From NCBI RefSeq assembly GCF_010092505.1, contig NZ_CP048021.1, positions 2,108,001-2,172,000 on the forward strand: a stretch of DNA of 64,000 nucleotides, given 5' to 3'. Position 1 is the stretch's first letter, and each line of letters opens with the position of its first letter. The DNA comes from Virgibacillus sp. MSP4-1 (GTDB lineage Bacteria; Bacillota; Bacilli; Bacillales; Alkalibacillaceae). A model generated the notes under the pieces. The model saw only the letters and a program-made list of their open reading frames with translations. It had not been told where the DNA came from and searched no databases. A program made the translations under genes and the position numbers. Below are positions 35,393 through 44,485 of this stretch, in pieces.

Positions 35393-36333
35393 GAAGAGTC
35401 ATTATCGATACAGATACGGCCGGAGATGATACGATTGCCCTTTTAACCGCCCTGCATCACTTCAAAGTTGAAGGAGTAACGATTACAGGGGGAAACGTCG
35501 ACTTTGACCAGGAAGTTGAAAACTCTTTATATACCATTGAAGTATTTGATCCCGATGACTATGTCCCTGTTTATAAAGGTTATGAAGGTCCGATCATCAC
35601 ATATGGAAAGCAGCAGCATCAGACGGTAGAAGATGTACATGGGAAAGATGGCATGGGAGACTCTTTCTTTGATAAGGCAAAACAAAGGCCGGAAAGTGGA
35701 CACGCCATTGATTTTATCATTAAAAAAGTGAAAGAAAACCCTGGTGAGATTTCCTTTTTAGCGATTGCCCCCCTTACCAATATTGCAATGGCTCTCAAAA
35801 AGGATCCAACGATTGCCAAAGATATTCCCCATATTTATATTATGGGCGGCACAAACAATACGCTGGGCAATATTACAGCCGCTGCCGAATATAATTTCTG
35901 GGTTGATCCTGAAGCTGCTCGTCTGGTCCTGCATTCCGGAATTCCTATCACAATGGTGGGATGGGACATGTGCACAAAATACTCCGTTATGAAAGATGAG
36001 GATCATGAAGATATCAAAAAACTTTCGACAAGAAAATCCGATTTCTTTATTGATATTAACCGTGTTGTCATGAAGTTTAATAAAGAGGTCCATAAAATCA
36101 ACGGCACCACACATCCGGATACGTTACTCGTGGCCATCGCTGCGAACGAAGACTTAATGACACGTTCTACCCACTATTATGTAGATGTTGAAACACAGGG
36201 GGAGTTGACCAGAGGCTATAGTATGGTCGATTTAAACAATCGCAGCGAAAGGCCACCGAATGTCAGAGTCTGTGAAGAAGTCGATCAAAAGGGTTTTAAA
36301 AACGCCCTATTACAAGTACTGGCAGCGGATTAA
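35389..36333 (+). CDS. Nucleoside hydrolase (IUNH family), first paralogue
   Basis: A 314-residue enzyme that splits the N-glycosidic bond of nucleosides. The calcium-binding acidic cluster is present (Asp7, Asp9, Asp13, Asp14), but the usual DxDPGxDD reads DTDTAGDD, so the PG turn is lost. Other family motifs are IAPLTNIAMAL, IMGGT, AAEYNFWVDPEAA and THPDTL, with the catalytic histidine. Translation is coupled to the kinase gene by ATGA overlap. An operator-like palindrome follows its stop, before nupC. Confidence 0.9.
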   Translation: MRRVIIDTDTAGDDTIALLTALHHFKVEGVTITGGNVDFDQEVENSLYTIEVFDPDDYVPVYKGYEGPIITYGKQQHQTVEDVHGKDGMGDSFFDKAKQRPESGHAIDFIIKKVKENPGEISFLAIAPLTNIAMALKKDPTIAKDIPHIYIMGGTNNTLGNITAAAEYNFWVDPEAARLVLHSGIPITMVGWDMCTKYSVMKDEDHEDIKKLSTRKSDFFIDINRVVMKFNKEVHKINGTTHPDTLLVAIAANEDLMTRSTHYYVDVETQGELTRGYSMVDLNNRSERPPNVRVCEEVDQKGFKNALLQVLAAD

Positions 36334-36358
36334 GGCAAGTATCTTTTTTTCAATATAC

Positions 36359-36372
36359 TGTAACCGATTACA
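36359..36372. promoter_or_regulatory. RbsR-type operator upstream of nupC
   Basis: TGTAACCGATTACA differs at one position from the rbs site TGTAACCGGTTACA. It lies 33 bp before the nupC start and may permit separate control of the last two genes. Confidence 0.7.
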
Positions 36373-36405
36373 TTATACTTCTAAAAATAAAATGAGGTGA
36401 AAACA

Positions 36406-37641
36406 TTGAATATATTATGGGGTTTGCTGGGGATTGTATCCATTCTTGGGATAGGAGTTCTTCTCAGTAAAAATAAAAAGAAAATTAAAGCAAGAACTAT
36501 CCTATTTGGACTAACGCTGCAAATTGTATTTGCCTTTCTCGCTTTAGAGTCATCAATTGGTCGTAAGGTTCTGGAAAGTCTTTCAAAAGTCGTACAAAAT
36601 ATCATCGGCTATACAAGTGAAGGAATTTCATTTCTATTTGGTGGCTTAGTCGGTGGTGAAGGATCCATCTTTGCCTTTGAAGTACTGACCGTCATCATCT
36701 TCTTCTCATCCATGATTTCGATCTTGTACTATTTAGGTATTATGCAATGGGTGATACGCATTATCGGTGGTGGCTTGGCTAAACTATTAGGGACTAGTAA
36801 AACCGAATCCTTATCTGCAGCTGCAAATATTTTCGTTGGACATACCGAGGCACCATTAGTTGTTAAGCCATTCTTAAAGAAGATGACAGAATCCGAACTC
36901 TTCGCCATCATGGTCGGAGGAATGGCCTCCGTATCAGGGTCTGTACTTGTCGGTTACTCTCTATTAGGGATACCCCTTGAATTTCTATTAGCCGCAAGTT
37001 TTATGGCCGCTCCATCAGGATTAATCATGGCCAAATTAATTGTGCCACAGACGGCAACAGAAGAAGAACTGGCTGAAATCAATAAAGAAGTAGAAACGAT
37101 TGATGATGATGAAGCAGAAGAATCAAAACCCGCAAATATCATCGATGCAGCAGCAAGCGGGGCCTCAACCGGTCTTAAAATGGCACTGGAAATCGCAGGT
37201 ATGCTGCTGGCATTTGTATCCTTAGTTGCTCTAATTAACGGAGGATTAGGTTTAATCGGCGGTCTCTTTGGATTGGAAAGTTTAACATTAGAACAGATTC
37301 TCGGGATTATTCTTTCACCAATCGCATTTCTTATTGGCGTTCCTTGGGAAGAAGCTGTACAGGCCGGACAATTTATCGGTCAAAAGATTGCAATCAATGA
37401 ATTTGTTGCCTTCGCTTCTTTAGGTGAAGTCATTAATTCCCTTTCTGATAAAACCGCAATGCTTTTAAGTTTCGCTTTAGCCGGATTCGCTAACTTCGGC
37501 TCAATCGCGGTTCAAATTGGTGCCTTAGGTTCATTAGCTCCTACCCGCAGAAATCATGTATCAAAATTAGGAATGCGGGCCATGATTGCCGGTTCTCTGG
37601 CGTCTCTATTAAACGCTGCCATTGCTGGAATGTTCTTTTAA
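36406..37641 (+). CDS. nupC: Concentrative nucleoside transporter NupC
   Basis: The start is set at TTG 36406, six bases after GAGGTG; a GTG at 36397 lies inside that site. The 411-residue membrane protein has about ten segments and CNT-family signatures: FIFF-like FFSSMISILYYLGIMQW, TESLSAAANIFVGHTEAPLVVKP, and FANFGSIAVQIG near the end. It imports nucleosides with H+ or Na+. It lies between two nucleoside hydrolases, so imported nucleosides are probably hydrolysed at once. Confidence 0.94.
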   Translation: MNILWGLLGIVSILGIGVLLSKNKKKIKARTILFGLTLQIVFAFLALESSIGRKVLESLSKVVQNIIGYTSEGISFLFGGLVGGEGSIFAFEVLTVIIFFSSMISILYYLGIMQWVIRIIGGGLAKLLGTSKTESLSAAANIFVGHTEAPLVVKPFLKKMTESELFAIMVGGMASVSGSVLVGYSLLGIPLEFLLAASFMAAPSGLIMAKLIVPQTATEEELAEINKEVETIDDDEAEESKPANIIDAAASGASTGLKMALEIAGMLLAFVSLVALINGGLGLIGGLFGLESLTLEQILGIILSPIAFLIGVPWEEAVQAGQFIGQKIAINEFVAFASLGEVINSLSDKTAMLLSFALAGFANFGSIAVQIGALGSLAPTRRNHVSKLGMRAMIAGSLASLLNAAIAGMFF

Positions 37642-37677
37642 TTTTAAATCCCGTTAACGAAAAAGGAGTTGTCACAA

Positions 37678-38619
37678 ATGAACAAAACGATCAACGTAAT
37701 ATTAGACTGCGATCCTGGACACGATGATGCCATATCTATGATTCTAGCAGCTTCAAAAATCAGCAACCTTCATATAGAAGCAATTACTACGGTGGCTGGA
37801 AACGTGGAAGTAGAAAAAAACACATTAAATGCTCTTAAGGTTTGTGACATTATTGGACTGGACGCTCCGGTTGCCCAGGGCGCTGCCAAACCGTTACTTA
37901 AGAAAACAGAAGTTGCCGAGGAAATCCACGGGGAAACTGGACTGGATGGACCCAAGCTTCCGGACAAACCTAGCAGAGAAGCAATTGATCAGCATGCCGT
38001 GGATGTAATCATTGATAAAGTACTAAACTCGGAGGAAGGCATCACCCTGGTACCAACAGGGCCACTAACGAATATTGCCATGGCGATGATCAGAGAGCCG
38101 GCCATCATCCCTAAAATCAATGAGATTGTCCTTATGGGCGGAGGAACATTCGGCAACTGGACACCTGCTGCAGAATTTAACATCTGGGTGGATGCTGAAG
38201 CTGCTAAAGTTGTGTTTGAAAGTGGTGTTCCTATCGCCATGTTTGGTCTGGATGTCACTCATCAGGCACTGGCGACAAGAGATGTCATCGACCGACTCTC
38301 CACCATTGATAATCATGTGGCCAACTTTGTCGTGGAGCTTTTGCAATTCTTCTCCCAAACGTACAAAGATGTTTTCGATTTTGAAGGCGGTCCCATCCAT
38401 GATGCATGTACAGCCGCTTACTTAATGGACCCGTCCATCTTTGACTTACAGCATTTACGAGTGGATATTGAAACCAAAGGGGAATTTTCATACGGGATGA
38501 CAAGCGTTGATACACTCGGAGTAACCAACAGAGAACCGAATGTACACTTTGCTTACCAGCTGGATCAGGAAAAATTCTGGGATTTGTTTGATCGGGCTTT
38601 AAGAGCTTACTCGAATTAA
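37678..38619 (+). CDS. Nucleoside hydrolase (IUNH family), second paralogue
   Basis: The start is ATG 37678, behind AAAGGAG. The 313-residue protein has the standard Ca2+ site DCDPGHDDA (Asp10, Asp12, Asp16, Asp17). It also has HGETGLDG, typical of RihA/RihB pyrimidine-preferring enzymes, PTGPLTNIAMAM, GNWTPAAEFNIWVDAEAA, and the catalytic GGPIHDACT. It probably releases ribose from cytidine or uridine, though base preference is inferred only from the resemblance. It is the last gene of the operon, before a strong terminator. Confidence 0.92.
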   Translation: MNKTINVILDCDPGHDDAISMILAASKISNLHIEAITTVAGNVEVEKNTLNALKVCDIIGLDAPVAQGAAKPLLKKTEVAEEIHGETGLDGPKLPDKPSREAIDQHAVDVIIDKVLNSEEGITLVPTGPLTNIAMAMIREPAIIPKINEIVLMGGGTFGNWTPAAEFNIWVDAEAAKVVFESGVPIAMFGLDVTHQALATRDVIDRLSTIDNHVANFVVELLQFFSQTYKDVFDFEGGPIHDACTAAYLMDPSIFDLQHLRVDIETKGEFSYGMTSVDTLGVTNREPNVHFAYQLDQEKFWDLFDRALRAYSN

Positions 38620-38642
38620 ACCGGGGAATGAAAGCCAGGTTT

Positions 38643-38672
38643 AACAGGAGCGAATCTATTCGCTCCTGTTTT
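38643..38672 (+). terminator. Terminator of the nucleoside operon
   Basis: AACAGGAGCGAAT and ATTCGCTCCTGTT form a perfect stem followed by TTTT. Confidence 0.93.
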
Positions 38673-38714
38673 TTGATTATAGAGGTTTTGGCATCTGTGG
38701 GTAGTGCGTGAGAG

Positions 38715-38876
38715 GGGCTATGAAGGACAAAAGCACCCGGAATGGTGTTGGAAATGGCCTTCATAAAGGCGATGAAGGACACTTATTCCTAAGAATTTTA
38801 TAAAACAGGCCTTCATAACGTGAATGAAGGCCATACCACCTCAAAATCCGGGCAAAATGGCCTTCATTCCTGCATT
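38715..38876. repeat. Cluster of ATGAAGG/CCTTCAT hairpin repeats
   Basis: At least four units: ATGAAGGACA near 38720, GGCCTTCATAAAGGCGATGAAGG near 38757-38779 (given as its ends, GGCCTTCAT and ATGAAGG), GGCCTTCAT/ATGAAGGCC near 38808-38832, and TGGCCTTCAT near 38858. Spacing is irregular. It is related to the cluster at 5.3 kb. Confidence 0.7.
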
Positions 38877-38962
38877 GCATCGTTCGATCATTTCCTTATC
38901 CCTTCATTCTGCCCCCCTGCATTGCTTCATCCCATCTTCATTCCATCACATTTCTTCATAAA

Positions 38963-38996
38963 ATAAAAATGCCCGGGTCGCCCCAGGCATTTTTAA
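38963..38996 (-). terminator. Terminator of the rbsK2-nucleoside hydrolase operon
   Basis: AAAAATGCC and GGCATTTTT enclose a GC-rich loop, just past the stop at 39002. Confidence 0.85.
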
Positions 38997-39001
38997 TAGA
39001 T

Positions 39002-40003
39002 TTATAAAATATATTTCTTATACATAGGATAAACCTCCGGGAAGCAGAGCTCCATAAAGGTTTTTCTAAACGCTTCATTATTGATCCCCATATAAACATT
39101 GGCATTTGCAGGGCTATCATCCTCATAGATTCCGTTTGGCTGTAATTGCACGACTGTTTGTCCGCGGCACAGGCCTTCACATTCCACTTTCAGATTAGCC
39201 CCCGTATACACATCATCTTCACCGCTTAAATCAGGATCAATGGCAAGCATGACTGCTACTAAATCGTGGACGACAACGCCGGTGATGCGAAGACTATCCC
39301 AGTAGGTTTTCTTATAAAAGTTGGACATTTCACTCAGCAATGCCCCCAGCTCCCCGCACTCGGTCTCAAGAAAGAACAAATCTTCCAAGCTTACTCGGGT
39401 CTGCTGCGTCACATCCAGTCCCACCATATTAATTTCAATGTCTTCTCCTAATTCGTAAACTTCCTGAACTGCTTCCGGATCTGCCCAATAGTTAAATTCA
39501 GCGACAGCCGTGCGATTTCCATAGCGGACGCCCCCACCCATGGACCAGATTTTCTTCACTTTTTTCATCGTTTCTCTATCTTTCTGAATCGCTAAAGCAA
39601 TGTTCGTCAGGGGACCCAAGGTAATGAGTTCGATTTCCCCTGGATTTTCCCTGACCGTTTCCAATATAAAATCCACCGCATGGGTTTCTGAACGTTTGGA
39701 TAGGTCAGGAGTGAGGGTAACATCACCAAGGCCTCCTGCTCCATGAACCGATGTTTCCTGATCATAGGTTGTGAAGGTATCTAATTTTTTCAATGAAGTG
39801 GGTGCACCAGGATAAACGAGACAATCTGCGTCCATTAAATTGACAATTCCTAAAGCATTCGATACACAGTTGTCCAAGTTAACGTTTCCGGCCACTACCG
39901 TGATTCCTAATACATCAAAATTCTGATAGGTTAAAGCAGCTACAATTGCATAGGTGTCATCAATGCCAGGGTCTGTATCGATAATGATTTTCCTTTTACT
40001 CAT
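39002..40003 (-). CDS. Nucleoside hydrolase (IUNH family), third paralogue
   Basis: A 333-residue enzyme with the canonical DTDPGIDD calcium site (Asp9, Asp11, Asp15, Asp16). It also has SVHGAGGLGDV, TLGPLTNIALAI, SMGGG, VAEFNYWADPEAV and VVHDLVAV with the catalytic His-Asp. It should cleave ribonucleosides to base and ribose. It is the second gene of an operon with a ribokinase, with a family B repeat inserted in the 240-bp gap between them. Substrate preference is unknown. Confidence 0.92.
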   Translation of the reverse strand: MSKRKIIIDTDPGIDDTYAIVAALTYQNFDVLGITVVAGNVNLDNCVSNALGIVNLMDADCLVYPGAPTSLKKLDTFTTYDQETSVHGAGGLGDVTLTPDLSKRSETHAVDFILETVRENPGEIELITLGPLTNIALAIQKDRETMKKVKKIWSMGGGVRYGNRTAVAEFNYWADPEAVQEVYELGEDIEINMVGLDVTQQTRVSLEDLFFLETECGELGALLSEMSNFYKKTYWDSLRITGVVVHDLVAVMLAIDPDLSGEDDVYTGANLKVECEGLCRGQTVVQLQPNGIYEDDSPANANVYMGINNEAFRKTFMELCFPEVYPMYKKYIL

Positions 40004-40054
40004 GTTGTCACTCCTAGTTATCTATTTTTGATCGATTAAAGCGATGATTTTTCC

Positions 40055-40255
40055 ATAAAGGGAAACTTCCATCCGTAGGGGATTTTCTCTATCCCCACTG
40101 ATTTGGCCAGCTGCGGCTCACAGGCCTAACCGGTCGCCTCCGCTTTTCTTGTTAGTTGAACTTATCAGGAATTTACCGGCCGTTTATCCCCTCTTAGTTT
40201 TGCTGGTTCACCCTCAAGACTTGAGTGGGGATATTACGGCCAGTTAATGCGCGAG
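40055..40255 (+). repeat. Dispersed repeat family B, full-length copy with a nested insert
   Basis: Starts ATAAAGGGAAACTTCCATCC and ends GCCAGTTAATGCGCGAG. About 45 bp of unrelated GC-rich sequence (about 40110-40155) interrupt it. Its end supplies the last codons (LAH) and stop of the ribokinase at 40244. Confidence 0.83.
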
Positions 40256-41125
40256 AAACGTTTCGACTTCTTTACGTGTAGGCATTCCTTCCTGTGCACC
40301 TAATTTTTGTACGGACAGTGCGGATGCTGCGTTGGCAAACTGAATCGCCTTCGCTAGTTCTTTTTGTTCAGAGAGAGCAACCGTTAAAGCCCCATTGAAT
40401 GTATCCCCGGCACCTGTGGTATCTACCGGAGTTACGGTATAGGAAGGGACCGTCAATCGCTCTTCATGCTGGCAATAGGAAACTCCATTCTTCCCTTGGG
40501 TAATGATTAATTTTTGATTCATAGGCTTGTCCATATCATTCAGATTAAATAATTGAGCCGCTTCACTTTCATTCGGCGTGATATATGTGGCTTTAGACCA
40601 GGATGAAACAGGCAATTCCTTGGCCGGCGCCGGATTGACGATCATCGGAATATTGTGGGCATGGCATAAATCGAGGCAGTACAAAACGGTCTCCTCAGGA
40701 ACTTCAAACTGAATCAGAACAAAGTCACTGGCAAGAATGTTTTTTTGATATTGTTTAACATAATCAGGCGTTACTTCATCGTTCGCTCCCGGGATAATAA
40801 TAATCTGATTATCGTTATTAGAGAGCAGAATATTCGCAATTCCTGTGTTTTGGTCTGGAATCCTGTCTACCATGCTCGTGTCAATGTTTTCGTCCTCTAA
40901 CCTTTTAAGCATGTCCGCTCCATTTTGATCATCGCCTACCCGGCCAATCATCTGCACGTTCCCGCCTAATCGGGCAGCTGCTACAGCCTGATTGGCTCCT
41001 TTTCCACCGGGCTTGGTTTGAAAGCTCTGTCCTAACACGGTTTCCCCCTGGTTAGGTAAAATATCGGTAGCTGTGATCATATCTGTATTAATACTTCCAA
41101 TCACTGTGATCGTAGGGGTCTTCAT
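40244..41125 (-). CDS. rbsK: Ribokinase, second canonical paralogue
   Basis: A 293-residue PfkB kinase with intact GSINTDM (sugar-binding Asp), [17 protein letters not shown] and DTTGAGDTFNGA. It should phosphorylate ribose freed by the nucleoside hydrolase encoded next. GAGGAGGGA precedes the start. The promoter and an RbsR-type palindrome lie about 180-225 bp upstream. The C-terminal codons and stop are part of a family B repeat, so the original end has been replaced. Confidence 0.93.
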   Translation of the reverse strand: MKTPTITVIGSINTDMITATDILPNQGETVLGQSFQTKPGGKGANQAVAAARLGGNVQMIGRVGDDQNGADMLKRLEDENIDTSMVDRIPDQNTGIANILLSNNDNQIIIIPGANDEVTPDYVKQYQKNILASDFVLIQFEVPEETVLYCLDLCHAHNIPMIVNPAPAKELPVSSWSKATYITPNESEAAQLFNLNDMDKPMNQKLIITQGKNGVSYCQHEERLTVPSYTVTPVDTTGAGDTFNGALTVALSEQKELAKAIQFANAASALSVQKLGAQEGMPTRKEVETFLAH

Positions 41126-41304
41126 CTCTATTCCCTCCTCTTTCGTCGCTCTCTTCCTGTGATTCTATTTCGGTTAAATTAAAATTTTTCAGTATGGGAT
41201 TCATAGATTTCTCTGGTATTGTTAAATCCTGTTTCATGCTAAAGCAGACAACCTTATATCCCTGTGTCCGCCCAAAGATTAATGACAAACAAATTGCATC
41301 TTAC

Positions 41305-41350
41305 TGTAATCGGTTACATTAATCCTAATATTATTTTTATATACCGTCAA
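41305..41350 (-). promoter_or_regulatory. Promoter and RbsR-type operator of rbsK2-nucleoside hydrolase
   Basis: On the minus strand TTGACG (41350-41345), a 17-bp spacer and TAGGAT (41327-41322) are followed at once by TGTAACCGATTACA (41318-41305). The operator sequence is the same as the one before nupC. Confidence 0.75.
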
Positions 41351-41394
41351 TAACAGACAACAGATGTTCACCGTTTGTCTCCATTTACGAAAAA

Positions 41395-41435
41395 ACCTTG
41401 ATCAGCAGAGAGACCGACGTTCCCTGCTGATCGGT
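41395..41435 (-). terminator. Terminator of the rdgB unit
   Basis: On the minus strand GATCAGCAG and CTGCTGATC flank a 15-base loop and are followed by AAGGTTTTTT. Confidence 0.78.
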
Positions 41436-41518
41436 TGGGACACCCTCCCCACTTAGATGCCGCTCCTATACGAAAAGCAACCGTCGACCGGGTGTTCCTA
41501 CTCCAATATATTCCTTTT

Positions 41519-42112
41519 TTAAAATAGTTCGCGAATATTTTTTTCTAATTGTTTGATGGCATTTCCGCGATGGCTGATTTTTGACTTTTCTTCCTGGGAT
41601 AATTGCGCCATCGTTTTCTTCCTCTCAGGTAAATAGAAAATAGGGTCATAGCCGAATCCATTTTCTCCCGCAGGTTCAGAAGCAATTTCTCCCTCACATG
41701 TACCTTTAAGAAATTCCGTCTTATGGTTCGGCCTGGAAATGGCTAACACGCAAATAAAACGGGCGGTTCTTTCCTCTTCAGGGGTGTCTTTCAATTCATC
41801 AAGTACTTTTTGCATATTATCAGCATCAGACTTGTGGTTGCCGGCATAACGGGCGGAATACACACCTGGAGACCCATTTAATGAATCAATCACCAGACCA
41901 CTATCATCCGCCAGCACGGGTTCTTGCAGCATCTCTGATAAGGTTTCGGATTTAATTCTGGCATTTTCCTCAAAAGTATCCCCTGTTTCTTCAATATCCA
42001 CCGGTTCTGCCAAATCGTTTAAACTTTTCACCTGGTATCCTAATTTCGAGAACATCTCCCTGAATTCAGAAACTTTTCCTTCATTTCGTGTTGCGATCCA
42101 AATGGTTTTCAT
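41519..42112 (-). CDS. rdgB: XTP/dITP diphosphatase (RdgB/HAM1)
   Basis: A 197-residue house-cleaning enzyme that removes non-canonical purine triphosphates such as dITP and XTP. It begins with the substrate-binding IATRNEGKVSEFREMF and has FEENARIKSETL, the catalytic LADDSGLVIDSLNGSPGVYSAR (cited as LADDSGL and GSPGVYSAR), and GFGYDPIF with SHRGNA near the end. It lies downstream of psuG, separated by about 200 bp of structured sequence. A link to nucleotide salvage fits the neighbourhood. Confidence 0.95.
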   Translation of the reverse strand: MKTIWIATRNEGKVSEFREMFSKLGYQVKSLNDLAEPVDIEETGDTFEENARIKSETLSEMLQEPVLADDSGLVIDSLNGSPGVYSARYAGNHKSDADNMQKVLDELKDTPEEERTARFICVLAISRPNHKTEFLKGTCEGEIASEPAGENGFGYDPIFYLPERKKTMAQLSQEEKSKISHRGNAIKQLEKNIRELF

Positions 42113-42188
42113 TTTACAATCTTCCTTTTTATCCGTATCTTTTTATGTGATTCAGTTGCCTTGAGATATGAGTTTGTATGGTTAAAAC

Positions 42189-42298
42189 GAGGATATCTCA
42201 AAAGAGCCGAATCCCTTCTATCGTACAGTATCCAGACAAAGGATTGCAAAGTCTTCCGGCTGGATTCTTCAGGGATGGCCTGATTTTGAAATATCCTC
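42189..42298 (-). other. Candidate structured RNA between psuG and rdgB
   Basis: Fifteen-base arms (42189-42203 and 42284-42298, one G-U pair) enclose about 80 nt with further pairable words such as AUCCCU/AGGGAU and AGAC/GUCU. It fills the leader of rdgB. I do not recognise a known riboswitch class. A 63-codon ORF overlaps it but looks non-coding. Confidence 0.4.
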
Positions 42299-42310
42299 AT
42301 GGTCTATCCT

Positions 42311-43240
42311 TTAATTCAGGACTTTCGCCGTTTTCTGATTGTAACTTACAGCAATCTGAGTCCCTACTTTGGCATTGTGTTTCACTAATGCAATATTGGC
42401 TTCAAGGCTCTTTCCTTTCGTTGCTTCTTTAATTTTGGACAACAGGAATGGGGTACTGTCTTTACCTGTAATATCATACTCTTCCGCTTCTTTAACCGCC
42501 TGATCAATAACCCCGTTGATATAATCCTCATCCATGGCGTATTGTTCAGGAATTGGGTTAGCGATAACCGCGCCTCCTTTAAGATTCAGATCCCATTTCG
42601 TTTTTATCGTTTCTGCAATGACATCGACAGAATCTGTGTAGGAGTTAAGTGGAAACTCACTCTTTCTGGTAAAGAATGCTGGTAAATATTCCGTTCCATA
42701 GCCAATCACCGGAACCCCTTTTGTTTCAAGGTACTCAAGCGTCAGACCTAAGTCGAGGATTGATTTAGCCCCTGCACAGATCACCGCTACATCCGTCTTC
42801 GCTAACTCTTCCAGGTCTGCCGAGATATCCATGGTTGTTTCTGCACCTCGGTGAACACCACCAATTCCACCTGTAACAAAGATTGGAATACCAGCTAAAT
42901 CTGCACAAATCATCGTTGTCGCTACAGTAGTGGCACCAAGTTTTTTCTCAGCCACAATCTGTGGCAAATCCCGTCTGGAAACCTTTGCTACGTCTGAGCT
43001 GCTTCCGAATAGCTCTAATTCGTCAGCGGTTAAGCCCACTTTGATTTTTCCATCCATAATCGCAATCGTTGCCGGAACTGCACCGTTATCGCGGACAATT
43101 TGCTCTACCTCACTGGCCATTTTCACGTTTTCAGGATACGGCATACCATGAGAAATAATCGTGGATTCCAAGGCCACAATCGGCTTTCCTTCATCTTTAG
43201 CCTGCTGTACTTCCTGTGATAGTTCAATATATTTTTTCAT
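42311..43240 (-). CDS. psuG: Pseudouridine-5'-phosphate glycosidase PsuG
   Basis: The start is ATG 43240, with GGAGG nine bases upstream. The 309-residue enzyme breaks the C-C bond of pseudouridine 5'-phosphate to give uracil and ribose 5-phosphate. Family segments include [19 protein letters not shown] (catalytic Glu region), [15 protein letters not shown], and [19 protein letters not shown] with its histidine. [20 protein letters not shown] and [10 protein letters not shown] follow. It overlaps psuK by 17 bases, a tightly coupled pair. Confidence 0.95.
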   Translation of the reverse strand: MKKYIELSQEVQQAKDEGKPIVALESTIISHGMPYPENVKMASEVEQIVRDNGAVPATIAIMDGKIKVGLTADELELFGSSSDVAKVSRRDLPQIVAEKKLGATTVATTMICADLAGIPIFVTGGIGGVHRGAETTMDISADLEELAKTDVAVICAGAKSILDLGLTLEYLETKGVPVIGYGTEYLPAFFTRKSEFPLNSYTDSVDVIAETIKTKWDLNLKGGAVIANPIPEQYAMDEDYINGVIDQAVKEAEEYDITGKDSTPFLLSKIKEATKGKSLEANIALVKHNAKVGTQIAVSYNQKTAKVLN

Positions 43241-44207
43241 TTGTAAATTCCTCCATATCATGATTAAAATTTTCTGGTGACAGCTCTGGTCTTACGGTAT
43301 ATTTTGAAAGAATCGTTTTATGTGCATTGACTAAACCTGAAGTGACAACCTCATCAAAGTCTTTATTCTGTAACCAGGAATAAATAACAGCTGAACAAAA
43401 CGAGTCCCCAGCCCCTGTCACATCAACGACTTCCGGTGTTTCAACGGCCGGAAAATAACGAATTGCTCCATTTTTCACACCTGTGACCACACCTTCTGAT
43501 CCATTCGTGACAATCACATTTTGAACGCCCAGCTCCAGCCATCTTTTCACAGAGTGCTCCCAATCCTCCTGACTATGAATGTTCATATCCAGGAAGGTTT
43601 CGGTTTCATGTTTATTGACAATCAGCCAGCTTACGGCAGTTAAATCTTTTGGAAGCCTCTTCATTTTTGGAGAGGAAACAGGGATAATGACAAGCGGAAT
43701 GTGATGTTCAGCCGCAAACTGACAAAGAAATTCAATCGTTTCCCCGGGACAGTTCATATCGACGACAATACACTTCGCTTCCGTAAGTACATCAACATTT
43801 TTCAACAGCATTTCCGGTGTAATGGAATCAAAAATATCCATATCAGCCAATGCAATATACAAATCTCCGCGATTGTCTAAAACAGCTGTATAGGAACCTG
43901 TTGGCTCATTCTTAAATTTGGTTACATAGTTTACGTTCATAAATGGCGAGGATAATTCATCAATGTACTTCCATTCCGGATCATCGCCTGCCGCTGACAA
44001 AAATACAACTTCCTCCCCCAGCCGCCCCAGGTTTTCAGAAATATTTCTTGCGACTCCTCCTACGTTCCTTGAGGATTTTACCGGATTAGACGTCTGTGCC
44101 ATAACCTTTTCAGTAATATATAATTTTTTATCAACATTTCCTCCCCCAACACAGACAATAGGGGCTTTTTTATTTTCTGGATCAAAAGCATTTGTCACTT
44201 TGTTCAC
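43224..44207 (-). CDS. psuK: Pseudouridine kinase PsuK (PfkB family)
   Basis: A 327-residue kinase that phosphorylates pseudouridine for PsuG. PsuK-like features are [14 protein letters not shown] near the N-terminus, [17 protein letters not shown] (about residues 48-64), TGSYTAVLD and the intact catalytic [13 protein letters not shown]. It is upstream of and overlaps psuG. Its promoter has TTGACA and CATAAT with 17-bp spacing and a cre-like word over the -10 box. Confidence 0.92.
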   Translation of the reverse strand: MNKVTNAFDPENKKAPIVCVGGGNVDKKLYITEKVMAQTSNPVKSSRNVGGVARNISENLGRLGEEVVFLSAAGDDPEWKYIDELSSPFMNVNYVTKFKNEPTGSYTAVLDNRGDLYIALADMDIFDSITPEMLLKNVDVLTEAKCIVVDMNCPGETIEFLCQFAAEHHIPLVIIPVSSPKMKRLPKDLTAVSWLIVNKHETETFLDMNIHSQEDWEHSVKRWLELGVQNVIVTNGSEGVVTGVKNGAIRYFPAVETPEVVDVTGAGDSFCSAVIYSWLQNKDFDEVVTSGLVNAHKTILSKYTVRPELSPENFNHDMEEFTNEKIY

Positions 44208-44246
44208 CCCTTCCTGGACAAATGTTTATTGTTTCAACTTATGTTA

Positions 44247-44275
44247 ATTATGCGCTTACATTTTAAAATTGTCAA
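44247..44275 (-). promoter_or_regulatory. psuK-psuG promoter with cre-like word
   Basis: On the minus strand TTGACA (44275-44270), 17 bases, CATAAT (44252-44247). TGTAAGCGCATAAT overlaps the -10 box and resembles a CcpA site with one or two mismatches. Confidence 0.72.
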
Positions 44276-44373
44276 CCAATTTCTAATCTTTTGTGATAGG
44301 CTATTTTATTTTTATGCTATTCCTTGTAATAACGAGGGTTGAATCCCTATAATCGGATTTTTGAAGATTTACT

Positions 44374-44412
44374 AAAAAAAGCCGTTACTCCCTTAAAGCA
44401 GGGAATAACGAC
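44374..44412 (-). terminator. Terminator of the HTH-PfkB gene
   Basis: On the minus strand GTCGTTATTCCC and GGGAGTAACGGC form a stem followed by TTTTTTT. Confidence 0.87.
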
Positions 44413-44485
44413 CTGTGAATGATTCTGGTATTGATTTTTCAGCAATCCCTTTGGTAAGTTTCATCCACTTCCATCTTTTTCTCCA

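Noticed and set aside
41088-41288. 66-codon ORF overlapping the start of the second ribokinase
   Set aside because: It overlaps the kinase start in another frame and lies in the operon leader downstream of the promoter; no motif was seen.
42109-42300. 63-codon minus-strand ORF between psuG and rdgB
   Set aside because: It has an AGGA-like word before its ATG, but no recognisable family and it is explained by an inverted repeat. It is kept only as a structured region.
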